In this document: positions 1 through 6,222 of the stretch, in pieces
How the letters are laid out: every line of letters starts with the position of its first letter
How positions within the stretch are numbered: position 1 is the stretch's first letter
Origin: a virus
DNA length: 21,848 nucleotides
Reading direction: 5' to 3' (one strand)
Virus record (IMG/VR): IMGVR_UViG_3300017739_000135
Coordinates: 1 to 21,848 of that record
Notes under the pieces: model-generated
Database searches by the model: none
What the model was told of the DNA's origin: nothing
The model's input: only the letters and a program-made list of their open reading frames with translations
Position numbers and translations under genes: made by a program

Positions 1-369
1 GACGAGTGGGCTGACAGTGTGGGGCTTGTAGCGTCAACACATTACAACCACCCGTCAACCGTTTGGGTACGCTCTAGCGTTGACCATTACCAATGGATGC
101 AACAGCTTCTTGTTCACCTATTAGCACAAAAGCTGTTACGTTTTGGCACACCTCATATGTACACCAAGTTCGTTGACATCTTAGCTGTTGTGCCTGACAA
201 CATAGACGATGTTGGCTTTACGCCACCACCACCAGCTATGCCTGACGAGTACAAGACAGACTGTTCCATTCAGTCCTATCACAATTATTATGTAGGTGCT
301 AAGTCACACTTTGCTAAGTGGGCGCACACAGAAATGCCAGCATGGTATGCAATGCGGTTATTCGCTTGA
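1..369 (+). CDS. Conserved phage protein, 5'-truncated by the window edge
   Basis: An open frame runs from the first base to TGA at 367-369, so the true start lies upstream. The visible 122 residues carry a pattern I recognise from many phage proteins: a histidine/asparagine-rich stretch (HYNHPSTVW), an aromatic helix (VDHYQWMQQLL), GTPHMYTK, then MPDEYK, a SYHNYY motif, a K-x-x-x-A-x-W spacing and a terminal P-x-WY. Family members are usually listed as hypothetical and some are compared with pyrimidine-dimer glycosylases. I cannot confirm an enzymatic role, because the N-terminal part, where a 'cDKH'-type motif usually sits, is outside the window. The gene ends just before the regulatory region at 370-600. 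An internal GTG at 19 is not needed as a start. Membership of a conserved family is fairly secure; function is unknown. Confidence 0.75.
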   Translation, partial: DEWADSVGLVASTHYNHPSTVWVRSSVDHYQWMQQLLVHLLAQKLLRFGTPHMYTKFVDILAVVPDNIDDVGFTPPPPAMPDEYKTDCSIQSYHNYYVGAKSHFAKWAHTEMPAWYAMRLFA

Positions 370-377
370 CACTTTAT

Positions 378-391
378 ATCCACTCAGGCAT
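378..391 (+). repeat. 14-nt element ATCCACTCAGGCAT, copy 1, inside a palindrome
   Basis: This copy is identical over 14 nt to the one at 4576-4589. Its 3' end forms half of a perfect inverted repeat: AGGCAT (386-391), CGT, ATGCCT (395-400). It sits between the first gene and the regulator/integrase genes. It may be an operator or part of a promoter. The role is inferred only from recurrence in intergenic positions. Confidence 0.6.
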
Positions 392-422
392 CGTATGCCT
401 TAACATTATTACGGAGAGTTTA

Positions 423-734
423 TTGCTTAAATATAAGTATGTGAAGATTCCATTCATCGGGGGGAGCGTCTACGTTGAACACAACAAAGACAACAACTCG
501 TTGTGTGGGTGGGAGTGGTGTTGTAATACACCTGACAGAGAACTCTTTTTGTACATCCGTAAGATACGGGTAATCTATACACCACCATCATGGAGACACA
601 ATGGTCAAACCAATGGCACGGGTAACGGAGAAGCAGGAAGCACTATCACAGATACTGAAAGTGATAGAGAGGTTTCGAGATTTAGACCCAGAGATACAAA
701 CACAAACCGTGGCAGTATTTCTGACTGTGGCTAA
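423..734 (+). CDS. Possible small protein with TTG start, overlapping the regulator gene
   Basis: A GGAG (413-416) lies 6 nt before TTG at 423, opening a 103-codon frame to a stop at 732-734. The first 60 residues look protein-like (hydrophobic and aromatic stretches such as FLYIRKIRVIYTP). After 601 the frame overlaps the far better supported MarR-like gene in another phase and becomes a polar, low-complexity sequence (NTNRGSISD). An overlap of 134 bp is unusual for this genome, where most overlaps are 1-60 nt. I do not recognise the product. The alternative is that 370-600 is a non-coding control region and this frame is fortuitous, which I think slightly more likely. Confidence 0.25.
   Translation: MLKYKYVKIPFIGGSVYVEHNKDNNSLCGWEWCCNTPDRELFLYIRKIRVIYTPPSWRHNGQTNGTGNGEAGSTITDTESDREVSRFRPRDTNTNRGSISDCG
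557..569. promoter_or_regulatory. Palindrome CCGTA-AGA-TACGG upstream of the regulator gene
   Basis: This is a perfect 5-bp inverted repeat with a 3-nt spacer, ending 31 nt before the regulator ATG. MarR-family proteins commonly bind palindromes near their own promoters, so it could be an autoregulatory operator. No binding evidence exists in the sequence itself. The more upstream palindrome at 386-400 has the same arm-3-arm design but a different sequence. Confidence 0.3.
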
Positions 735-957
735 ACATCCTGTACCTATCAAGATGCAGGAAATAGCTGACGAATTGGGGCTTGCACAATCCAGTGTGAG
801 CCGCAACGTGGCATGGCTGGGTAGCTGGTCACGCCACCACAAGAAGGGTCAAGAGTTGCTGGAAGCATACGAAGACCCGATGGAACGCAGACGAAAGCTG
901 GTGAGGCTGACTGCCAAAGGCACACGCTTTGCCAAGTCTTTGTCTGCATTAATATAG
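601..957 (+). CDS. MarR-like winged-helix transcriptional regulator
   Basis: The product is 118 aa. Residues about 50-73 form a helix-turn-helix (MQEIADELGLAQSSVSRNV), with the recognition helix in SSVSRNV. Residues about 97-104 (RRKLVRLTAKG) match the wing and 'LT-x-KG' turn typical of MarR proteins. Basic and acidic helices flank the domain and could form the dimer interface. GGAG at 592-595 lies 5 nt before the ATG, supporting this start; an in-frame ATG at 613 is an alternative. The gene is followed after 10 nt by the integrase, and the integrase ribosome-binding site overlaps the regulator stop codon, so the two are probably co-transcribed. From that linkage I infer a role in controlling integrase or RNA polymerase expression, perhaps as the lysogeny repressor. 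The fold is well supported; the role is inference. Confidence 0.8.
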   Translation: MVKPMARVTEKQEALSQILKVIERFRDLDPEIQTQTVAVFLTVAKHPVPIKMQEIADELGLAQSSVSRNVAWLGSWSRHHKKGQELLEAYEDPMERRRKLVRLTAKGTRFAKSLSALI

Positions 958-967
958 GAGACTGCCT

Positions 968-1969
968 ATGCCAGTACGCAAACGGGGTAACAAGTGGCAA
1001 GTCGATGTCCGTAAACAGGGCATCGTGTTTCGTCACAATTACCCAGCACAAGAACAGGCTGATGCAATGCTTGTTCAGGTTGAGGATGCCATATCCAAAG
1101 GCTTGCCTCTGCCTGACCCTGAGTGTGCTATGCCACAGGCCATGACTGTCGCTGAGTTGTTCAACAAGACAGCCGATAGGTACTGGTCTGAAACTAACTG
1201 GGGCATGACTGCCATCCGTACATCACAAGAGATTGTTGATGTGGTGGGTAGGAACTGTCTCGCCAGCCAGATTGATGACAATCTTGTTGATGACCTGATT
1301 GCTTTCTTCAAACGAAAAGGCAACGGGAATTGTACAATCAATAAGAAGCTGTCTGTATTATCCAAGGCTTGTAACTTTGGGTTCAAACGTGGCTGGCGTA
1401 AAACAAAGCTCAATATTGAGTGGCTTGACGAGGGCAGAGGCCGCATCAGGTTCGTCACTGAAGACGAGGAACTTATGTTGTGGAATATGTTTCGTCAGAT
1501 GCGGATGTATGACGAGCTAGACACTTTCATGTTCCTGATAGATACCGGGATGCGTGTAGGTGAGCTACGCAACATCCAATTCAAAGACCTCAATGGCAGT
1601 CGGTTGACTGTCTGGAAAACCAAGAGTGGGAAACCTCGCACTGTTGTTCTGACAACACGAGCAAAAGAAATATTTGTTCGGCGTAACGGTGACCTTTCAA
1701 TGACACCTGATAAGGTGCAGTATTCTTGGAACAAGGTTAAACGTGCGATGGGCATGGGGCATGACAAAGAATTTGTGCCTCACTGTCTTCGCCATACTTG
1801 TGCCTCTCGCCTCGTGCAGAGGGGTGTTCCCCTTCTTGTTGTGAAGGAATGGCTTGGTCACGCTGACATTCAGATGACCCTAAAATATTCCCATCTGTGT
1901 CCAACAAATCTGGAAGACGCAGTGAAGGTTCTTGAACCTAGCAACAAGGTGACAAAACTTGTGGCATAA
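968..1969 (+). CDS. int: Tyrosine recombinase integrase
   Basis: A 333-aa tyrosine-family site-specific recombinase. A basic N-terminal segment (residues 1-30, MPVRKRGNKWQVDVR) resembles the arm-site-binding domain. Residues about 60-150 form the SAM-like core-binding domain. The catalytic domain has Arg196 in TGMRVGEL, a lysine in the beta-hairpin WKTKSGKPR (217-224), His272-x-x-Arg275 in HCLRHT, His298 in LGHAD and the nucleophile Tyr307 in KYSH. The full catalytic set is therefore present and the enzyme looks active. GGAG at 957-960 is 7 nt before the ATG. Integrases at this place, just upstream of the phage RNA polymerase, are known from P-SSP7 and several pelagiphages. The phage is therefore probably able to integrate, with the attachment site most likely near this gene. 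Confidence 0.96.
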   Translation: MPVRKRGNKWQVDVRKQGIVFRHNYPAQEQADAMLVQVEDAISKGLPLPDPECAMPQAMTVAELFNKTADRYWSETNWGMTAIRTSQEIVDVVGRNCLASQIDDNLVDDLIAFFKRKGNGNCTINKKLSVLSKACNFGFKRGWRKTKLNIEWLDEGRGRIRFVTEDEELMLWNMFRQMRMYDELDTFMFLIDTGMRVGELRNIQFKDLNGSRLTVWKTKSGKPRTVVLTTRAKEIFVRRNGDLSMTPDKVQYSWNKVKRAMGMGHDKEFVPHCLRHTCASRLVQRGVPLLVVKEWLGHADIQMTLKYSHLCPTNLEDAVKVLEPSNKVTKLVA

Positions 1970-2051
1970 TGGTGACATTGTGACACGTATGTCGTTGTGG
2001 CAGAAGGACTTACAGGCGGTTAGCTAGTAACTGATTCTATAAGTTCTGTAT

Positions 2052-2065
2052 ATCCACTACGGCAT
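2052..2065 (+). repeat. 14-nt element, copy 2 (12 of 14 matches)
   Basis: ATCCACTACGGCAT differs from the consensus ATCCACTCAGGCAT at two positions. It is followed by CAATACCTTAAC, and the copy at 378 is followed by a similar TATGCCTTAAC. It lies in the RNA polymerase leader, 55 bp upstream of another copy. Confidence 0.5.
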
Positions 2066-2106
2066 ACATCAATACCTTAACCAAACTGGCTTGGACAATA
2101 GCCATC

Positions 2107-2120
2107 ATCCACTCACGCAT
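2107..2120 (+). repeat. 14-nt element, copy 3 (13 of 14 matches)
   Basis: ATCCACTCACGCAT differs from the consensus at one position. It lies between an in-frame TTG at 2091 and the preferred RNA polymerase ATG at 2163, which supports reading this stretch as leader rather than coding sequence. Tandem copies upstream of one gene would suit cooperative binding by a regulator; that is inference. Confidence 0.5.
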
Positions 2121-2162
2121 CAGTCAGCATGGGTGGATGTCACAAACAGGAGTGTATTGTAT

Positions 2163-4571
2163 ATGTCTAGTGACAAACAAGTTTTACTAGAACGTGAGAT
2201 GCGAGAACATGGATTGTCTCGCTATCACAAAAACAATCTGAAGAAGGCTGAACGCAATCAGGAATCAACCACTGATTACGGACAGCATCTTCTGAGGGCA
2301 ACCTTAGAATCACTTGAGGTTGCCATCACAAGCTTCATCGAAGACAGCATGAATGGAAGGGCTGGTAAGGCCGCAACCAGTGCTGTCCTACTCTCAAACC
2401 TTGAGCCTTCAGTCATCTCTGTCATCACGCTGAAGGTTGTGCTTAATCAAATCACAAGGCAACGTGCCTACACATCTTCAGCAGTGGCACTGGGTATGGC
2501 TCTGGAAGACGAGCTACGCATCAGGTCATTTGAGGAGAACAATCCAAGGCTGATGAAGGTGGTGATGAAAGACCTTGAGTCTCGCTCATCATCCTACTCA
2601 TACAAACGCCGCAAGCTCATCGAAGCGGCACGGCGTGACGGGGTAGAGTGGCAAGCATGGACACAACGTGAACGGCTTCTTGTTGGCAATGCTCTGATTG
2701 ACTTGACCATCCAGCATACTGGGCTTCTGTCTCACAAGATGGTCACATCAGGGGGCAAGAAGCGTAGGCTCTTGTTACCTACCGAAACCACAATGGATGC
2801 CATCAAGGACTTGAACGCTTTCAAGGAAGTGCTGAAGCCTGACTTCTATCCTTGTGTTGTCCCACCCCGTGATTGGATTAGCCCTTACGATGGTGGGTAT
2901 CACTCACACCACATCAGGCCGCTGACTATGGTGAAGACCGACAATCACAATTATCTGTCGGAACTAAAACACTTTGATATGCCTCAAGTCTACGGTGCGG
3001 TGAACGCCATGCAGAGGACAGCCTTCAAGGTGAACACCAGTATCTTGGATGTGCTTCGTGAGGTGTGGAACACGGGCATTGACTTGCCTACCCTACCACC
3101 ATCTGAAAACTATCCCATCCCAGCAAAGCCACAGGACATTGCAACCAACAAGGAAGCAAGGACAGCGTGGAAACGGGAAGCGGTCATCATCCACACCGAA
3201 AACAACAGGCTCGATTCCAAGCGGCTCTTGTTGAGGAAGACCATCGAAGTGGCTGACAAGTTTCAGGATGAACCAGAGTTGTACATGGTTTACCAGCTAG
3301 ACTTTCGTGGCAGGGCGTACTGTGTCCCCAACTACCTCAACCCACAAGGCACTGACTTTGCCAAGGCATTGCTCATGTTCAGCGAGGGCAAGCCGATAGA
3401 TGACAACGGTGCGTGTCACCTTGCCATACACGGGGCTAACTGCTTCGGGTTCGACAAGGTATCACTTCAAGAACGGATTGATTGGGTGCAAAAAAATCAG
3501 AAGCAAATCCTGTCTTGCGCTTCAGACCCATTGGCTGACTTGTGGTGGGCAAAGGAAGCTGACTCTCCGTTCCAGTTCCTTGCCTTCTGCTTTGAGTGGG
3601 CTGGCTGGGTTCAGCAGGGTGCAGGGTTTGTCTCTCACCTTCCTGTGTCTGCTGATGGCTCGTGCAATGGACTGCAACACTTCGCCGCCATGCTTCGGTC
3701 ATCTACCACAGGCAAGGAAGTCAACCTCATCCCACATGAAGAACCACAGGACATTTATCAGAAGGTGGCTGACCGGGTAACCGATAAGCTGAAGACGATG
3801 GACAATCCTCTGGCTAGTCAGTGGCTTGAGTTTGGTGTCAAGCGTGGATGTACCAAGCGTCCCTGCATGGTGTTGCCTTACGGGGGCAAGCAGTATTCTT
3901 TCTCTGACTTTGTGATGGACTACATCGTGGAACAGAAAGAAAAAGGTAATATGCACCCCTTCGGTGACGATGCGTTCAAGGCATCTACCTTCCTTGCCAA
4001 AGTTATCTGGGACTCGATTGGTGAGATTGTCCATGCCGCAACGGATGCGATGGCATGGCTTCAGAAAGCCTCACGGGTTGCCAGTTCGGAAGGCTTGCCT
4101 ATCCGCTGGGATACCCCGGTCAACTTCCCGGTGCTTCAGGCGTACAAGGCCACCAAGCCCTTCCGGGTAGACACCAAGCTTCTTGGTTCTGTCATCCAGC
4201 CCACGCTCTACAAGGAGACAGGTAAGATTGACAAGAACCGTCAGTCCAATGGCATCAGCCCCAACTTTGTACACAGCATTGATGCGGCACACATGATGAT
4301 AACGATTGACGTTGCCACACAGTGTGAAATCTACAGCTTTGCGATGGTGCATGACAGCTACGGTACTCATGCGGCAGATGCAGAATTGATGTGGTGGTGT
4401 CTCCGTAAAGCCTTCGTTGAGATGTACTCTCAGACAGATGTGCTTGAGGATTTCCGTGCTGACTTGCTTGGAGTTCTTCCCAGACACAGGCACTCAGAGA
4501 TAGAGTCTGTCCCATCGAAGGGTGACCTCGACATCAGTGTTGTTGAGGACAGCCCATTCTTCTTTGCCTAG
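2163..4571 (+). CDS. T7-like single-subunit DNA-directed RNA polymerase
   Basis: With ATG 2163 the product is 802 aa (T7 gp1 is 883). AGGAG at 2148-2152 supports this start; the longer frame from TTG 2091 would read through a repeated leader element. Landmarks are DFRGRAY with NPQGTDFAK (about 380-400), the catalytic Asp498 in SADGSCNGLQHF, and Lys565 and Tyr573 in TKRPCMVLPYGGK. These match T7 Lys631 and Tyr639 with the same 8-residue spacing. A specificity-loop region follows at about 672-698 (KLLGSVIQPTL...), then SPNFVHSIDAAHM, the second catalytic Asp731 in MVHDSYGTHAAD, and the FFFA end that parallels T7's FAFA. All key residues are intact. It would transcribe the middle and late genes from dedicated phage promoters, candidates for which lie at 4591, 13186 and 16238. 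The unusual specificity loop fits promoters that differ from T7's. Confidence 0.98.
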   Translation: MSSDKQVLLEREMREHGLSRYHKNNLKKAERNQESTTDYGQHLLRATLESLEVAITSFIEDSMNGRAGKAATSAVLLSNLEPSVISVITLKVVLNQITRQRAYTSSAVALGMALEDELRIRSFEENNPRLMKVVMKDLESRSSSYSYKRRKLIEAARRDGVEWQAWTQRERLLVGNALIDLTIQHTGLLSHKMVTSGGKKRRLLLPTETTMDAIKDLNAFKEVLKPDFYPCVVPPRDWISPYDGGYHSHHIRPLTMVKTDNHNYLSELKHFDMPQVYGAVNAMQRTAFKVNTSILDVLREVWNTGIDLPTLPPSENYPIPAKPQDIATNKEARTAWKREAVIIHTENNRLDSKRLLLRKTIEVADKFQDEPELYMVYQLDFRGRAYCVPNYLNPQGTDFAKALLMFSEGKPIDDNGACHLAIHGANCFGFDKVSLQERIDWVQKNQKQILSCASDPLADLWWAKEADSPFQFLAFCFEWAGWVQQGAGFVSHLPVSADGSCNGLQHFAAMLRSSTTGKEVNLIPHEEPQDIYQKVADRVTDKLKTMDNPLASQWLEFGVKRGCTKRPCMVLPYGGKQYSFSDFVMDYIVEQKEKGNMHPFGDDAFKASTFLAKVIWDSIGEIVHAATDAMAWLQKASRVASSEGLPIRWDTPVNFPVLQAYKATKPFRVDTKLLGSVIQPTLYKETGKIDKNRQSNGISPNFVHSIDAAHMMITIDVATQCEIYSFAMVHDSYGTHAADAELMWWCLRKAFVEMYSQTDVLEDFRADLLGVLPRHRHSEIESVPSKGDLDISVVEDSPFFFA

Positions 4572-4575
4572 TACA

Positions 4576-4589
4576 ATCCACTCAGGCAT
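4576..4589 (+). repeat. 14-nt element ATCCACTCAGGCAT, copy 4, abutting the first phage promoter
   Basis: This copy is identical to that at 378-391 and ends 1 nt before the TAATAC of the promoter at 4591. Its GGCAT forms an imperfect inverted repeat with the promoter's ATACC (GGCAT, TTA, ATACC). A protein bound here would overlap or touch the promoter. It directly follows the RNA polymerase stop codon. Confidence 0.6.
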
Positions 4590-4590
4590 T

Positions 4591-4608
4591 TAATACCCTG
4601 CATATTAG
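4591..4608 (+). promoter_or_regulatory. Putative phage RNA polymerase promoter before the DNA-metabolism genes
   Basis: TAATACCCTGCATAT (4591-4605) recurs exactly at 13186-13200, also between genes. Aligned with the T7 consensus, TAATAC occupies -17 to -12, 11 nt follow ending in an AT-rich ATATTA, and G4608 falls at +1. The known T7 promoter has TAATAC, 11 nt and then G. It lies just after the RNA polymerase gene, as expected for a middle-gene promoter. Confidence comes from the exact repeat plus the layout; it has not been tested. Confidence 0.7.
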
Positions 4609-4633
4609 ACCAGCAGAGTGTTCTGTTGGTCTA
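4606..4633 (+). ncRNA. Strong RNA hairpin at the predicted 5' end of the middle transcript
   Basis: TAGACCAGCAGA (4606-4617) pairs with TCTGTTGGTCTA (4622-4633) in 12 bp with one G-U pair and a GTGT loop. Starting from the predicted +1 (4608) the transcript would open directly with a 10-bp stem. It could protect the mRNA 5' end or be an RNase III site, as in T7 intercistronic hairpins. No T-run follows, so it is not an intrinsic terminator. This is a structural element in a leader, not an independent RNA gene. Confidence 0.55.
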
Positions 4634-4649
4634 TCTAACGGAGACCAAT

Positions 4650-4778
4650 ATGGAAGAACTCCTTGAATTATATGAAGAATTGGATGTTGCAGTACCTGTA
4701 GATATCCAGACCAAGGCCATAGAAACCTATGGCTTCATCTTAAAAGACAACTATCCACAGGAGAATATGGATGGCTAG
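4650..4778 (+). CDS. 42-aa acidic small protein of unknown function
   Basis: ATG at 4650 follows GGAG (4640-4643) with ideal 6-nt spacing, and the frame ends at TAG 4776-4778. The peptide is acidic and helical-looking (MEELLELYEELDVAVPVDI at the N-terminus) and ends in NMDG. It is the first gene after the predicted phage promoter and hairpin and overlaps the SSB start by 8 nt, suggesting coupled translation. I do not recognise it. T7 has a small acidic inhibitor of host RNA polymerase (gp2, 64 aa) near the equivalent position, but no sequence match supports calling this gp2. Confidence 0.65.
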   Translation: MEELLELYEELDVAVPVDIQTKAIETYGFILKDNYPQENMDG

Positions 4779-5397
4779 AAAAGAACATGAACCTTTGCTT
4801 ACACCAAGTGGCATTGCTGTTTACCCTCATCTCAATCGCCCTGATGTTTACAAAGACCCACAGTCTGGTGTCTCTGGCAAGCCTCAGTACAAGGTGAACC
4901 TCTCTCTTACACAAGAAGAAGCTACACCTCTTATCACCAAGATTGAAGAGACCAAGAAGACTGCCCTTGCAATGATACCAAAAGACAAGAAGCAGAAGGA
5001 ATCGGATGACCCTTACTACAACGAGCTTGACAGTGAGGGACAAGAGACAGGCCGTGTCATCTTTAAGTTCAAGATGAACGCTGAGATTAACACAAAGGAT
5101 GGACGCAAGATTGACATTGCACCGAAGCTGTTTGATGCCAAGGGTGTCTTGCTCAACGATTGTGATGACATCTGGGGTGGTTCAATCATGCGTGTATCGG
5201 CTGACCTCATCCCATACTACGTTGCCGCAGTCGGTGCTGGTGTATCACTCAGACTGAAAGCCGCACAAATCATTGAACTTAAAACAGGTGGGGGTGCTGA
5301 TGCCTCGTCATACGGCTTCTCTGCAACGGAAGGATTTACTGCACCGACAGAGACAACCACGAGTTCGGAGTTCTCTGACGATGATGAAGACTTCTAG
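4771..5397 (+). CDS. T7 gp2.5-like single-stranded DNA-binding protein
   Basis: The 208-aa product has the gp2.5 plan. An OB-fold-like body contains Y-K-V-N-L-S-L (about residue 40), VIFKFKMNAEI and IDIAPKLFDAKG. VSADLIPYYVAAVGAGVSLRLKA parallels T7's VKYSLVPYKWNTAVGASVKLQLE. A Thr/Ser/Glu-rich tail ends in FSDDDEDF. The acidic tail with a terminal phenylalanine is the element that contacts DNA polymerase and helicase in T7. T7 gp2.5 is 232 aa. AGGAG at 4759-4763 lies 7 nt before the ATG. The protein would coat single-stranded DNA during replication and recombination. The following endonuclease gene starts inside its last codons. Recognition rests on the conserved core and tail. Confidence 0.9.
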   Translation: MARKEHEPLLTPSGIAVYPHLNRPDVYKDPQSGVSGKPQYKVNLSLTQEEATPLITKIEETKKTALAMIPKDKKQKESDDPYYNELDSEGQETGRVIFKFKMNAEINTKDGRKIDIAPKLFDAKGVLLNDCDDIWGGSIMRVSADLIPYYVAAVGAGVSLRLKAAQIIELKTGGGADASSYGFSATEGFTAPTETTTSSEFSDDDEDF

Positions 5398-5821
5398 TCA
5401 GTACCGCAGTGGTTTAGAACAAAAGGTTGCTGACGAACTGACCCAGCTAGGTGTGAAATTTTACTACGAACCACCCGGCTGGGTTCACTACACCAAACCC
5501 CAATCGAAGTACAAGCCTGACTTTGTGTTGCCCAACGGAATCATAGTTGAGACTAAAGGCCAGTTCCTTTCATCAGATCGTTCCAAGCATAAGCTTATCA
5601 AGGAACAGAACCCTGACTTGGTTATCAGGTTTGTCTTCTCTAACTCTAAAACAAAAATCGGAAGCAAGTCCAAGACAACATATGGAATGTGGTGCAGTAG
5701 GTTCGGCTTTGAATACGCCGACAAGAGCATACCAACAAGCTGGTTGAACGAGGACTTACAACCTAAACAGAAGGAAGCAACCTTTGCTTTATTAAAATGC
5801 GGAAAGAAACGAAAGAAATAA
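5381..5821 (+). CDS. T7 endonuclease I-like Holliday-junction resolvase (gp3)
   Basis: Read from ATG 5381 the protein is 146 aa, close to T7 gp3 (149). The catalytic set is complete: Glu13 in YRSGLEQK, Asp47 in KPDFVLPNG, and Glu57 and Lys59 in IVETKG, matching T7 Glu20, Asp55, Glu65 and Lys67. Further matches are LIKEQNPDLVIRFVFS and the basic C-terminus KCGKKRKK. The longer open frame from 5273 would add 36 residues unlike the family. GGAG at 5367-5370 supports 5381. The gene overlaps the SSB end by 17 nt and the amidase start by 25 nt. The enzyme cuts branched DNA and helps break down host DNA and resolve concatemers in T7; the same role is expected here. Confidence 0.95.
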   Translation: MMKTSSQYRSGLEQKVADELTQLGVKFYYEPPGWVHYTKPQSKYKPDFVLPNGIIVETKGQFLSSDRSKHKLIKEQNPDLVIRFVFSNSKTKIGSKSKTTYGMWCSRFGFEYADKSIPTSWLNEDLQPKQKEATFALLKCGKKRKK

Positions 5822-6222
5822 TCATCCACTGTGCGGCAACAAAGCCCAGCATGGATGTCGATGCAGAGACCATAGACAGGTGGCATCGTGAGCGTGGCTG
5901 GCTAAAGATTGGCTACCACTATGTAATCAAGCGTGACGGTACAGTCGAGACAGGCCGTGAACTGGAAGAGGTAGGCGCACACGCCAAAGGACACAACGCA
6001 ATCTCAGTTGGCATCTGTTTGATAGGTGGGTTGTCAGAAGACAACGAACCAGAGAACAACTTTACAGATGAACAATGGGATGCACTAGGTACTTTGGTTG
6101 ACTCGCTCAAAGCTAAATACCCAGAGGCCAGTGTCATTGGACACAACGATGTATCGGACAAAGCTTGTCCAACATTTAATGTAGGAGAATGGTATGAGGG
6201 ATACAAGCGAGACTCTAACTGA
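5797..6222 (+). CDS. T7 lysozyme-like N-acetylmuramoyl-L-alanine amidase (gp3.5)
   Basis: A 141-aa zinc amidase of the Amidase_2/PGRP fold. Likely zinc ligands are His11 (IIIHCAAT), His116 and Cys124 (GHNDVSDKACP). Tyr40 (GYHYVI) and Lys122 match the catalytic Tyr46 and Lys128 of T7 lysozyme. It lacks a signal peptide, as T7 gp3.5 does. In T7 this protein both cleaves peptidoglycan and inhibits the phage RNA polymerase; inhibition here is plausible but not visible in the sequence. Its start overlaps the endonuclease end by 25 nt and lacks a strong nearby Shine-Dalgarno sequence, so translation may be coupled. Its end overlaps the primase-helicase start by 29 nt. Confidence 0.95.
   Translation: MRKETKEIIIHCAATKPSMDVDAETIDRWHRERGWLKIGYHYVIKRDGTVETGRELEEVGAHAKGHNAISVGICLIGGLSEDNEPENNFTDEQWDALGTLVDSLKAKYPEASVIGHNDVSDKACPTFNVGEWYEGYKRDSN

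Larger units (their letters stand above)
1970..2162 (+). other. Intergenic control region before RNA polymerase; candidate attP zone
   Basis: These 193 bp separate integrase and RNA polymerase and contain no convincing gene. They hold two copies of the 14-nt element (2052 and 2107). They also hold a GACAT/ATGTC inverted repeat (about 1974-1993) and a GTTA-N5-TAAC inverted repeat around 2019-2031 next to the integrase gene. Short inverted repeats beside an integrase gene are compatible with an attP core, but I see no tRNA-like 3' end and cannot compare with a host chromosome. An AATACCTTAAC stretch at 2071-2081 resembles part of the phage promoters but has T, not G, at the expected start. Confidence 0.4.

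Noticed and set aside
2008-2044. tRNA-like or tRNA 3'-end sequence after the integrase
   Set aside because: There is an ACTTA...TAAGT pairing but no T-arm consensus (GGTTCRA), acceptor stem or CCA, so no tRNA is called.
2091-2162. Longer RNA polymerase frame from TTG 2091
   Set aside because: The extra 24 residues are unlike T7-type N-termini. The stretch contains a copy of the 14-nt leader element, and AGGAG sits correctly for ATG 2163.
5273-5380. Longer endonuclease frame starting inside the SSB gene
   Set aside because: The first 36 residues are out-of-frame SSB sequence without family similarity. Starting at 5381 gives the normal endonuclease I length.
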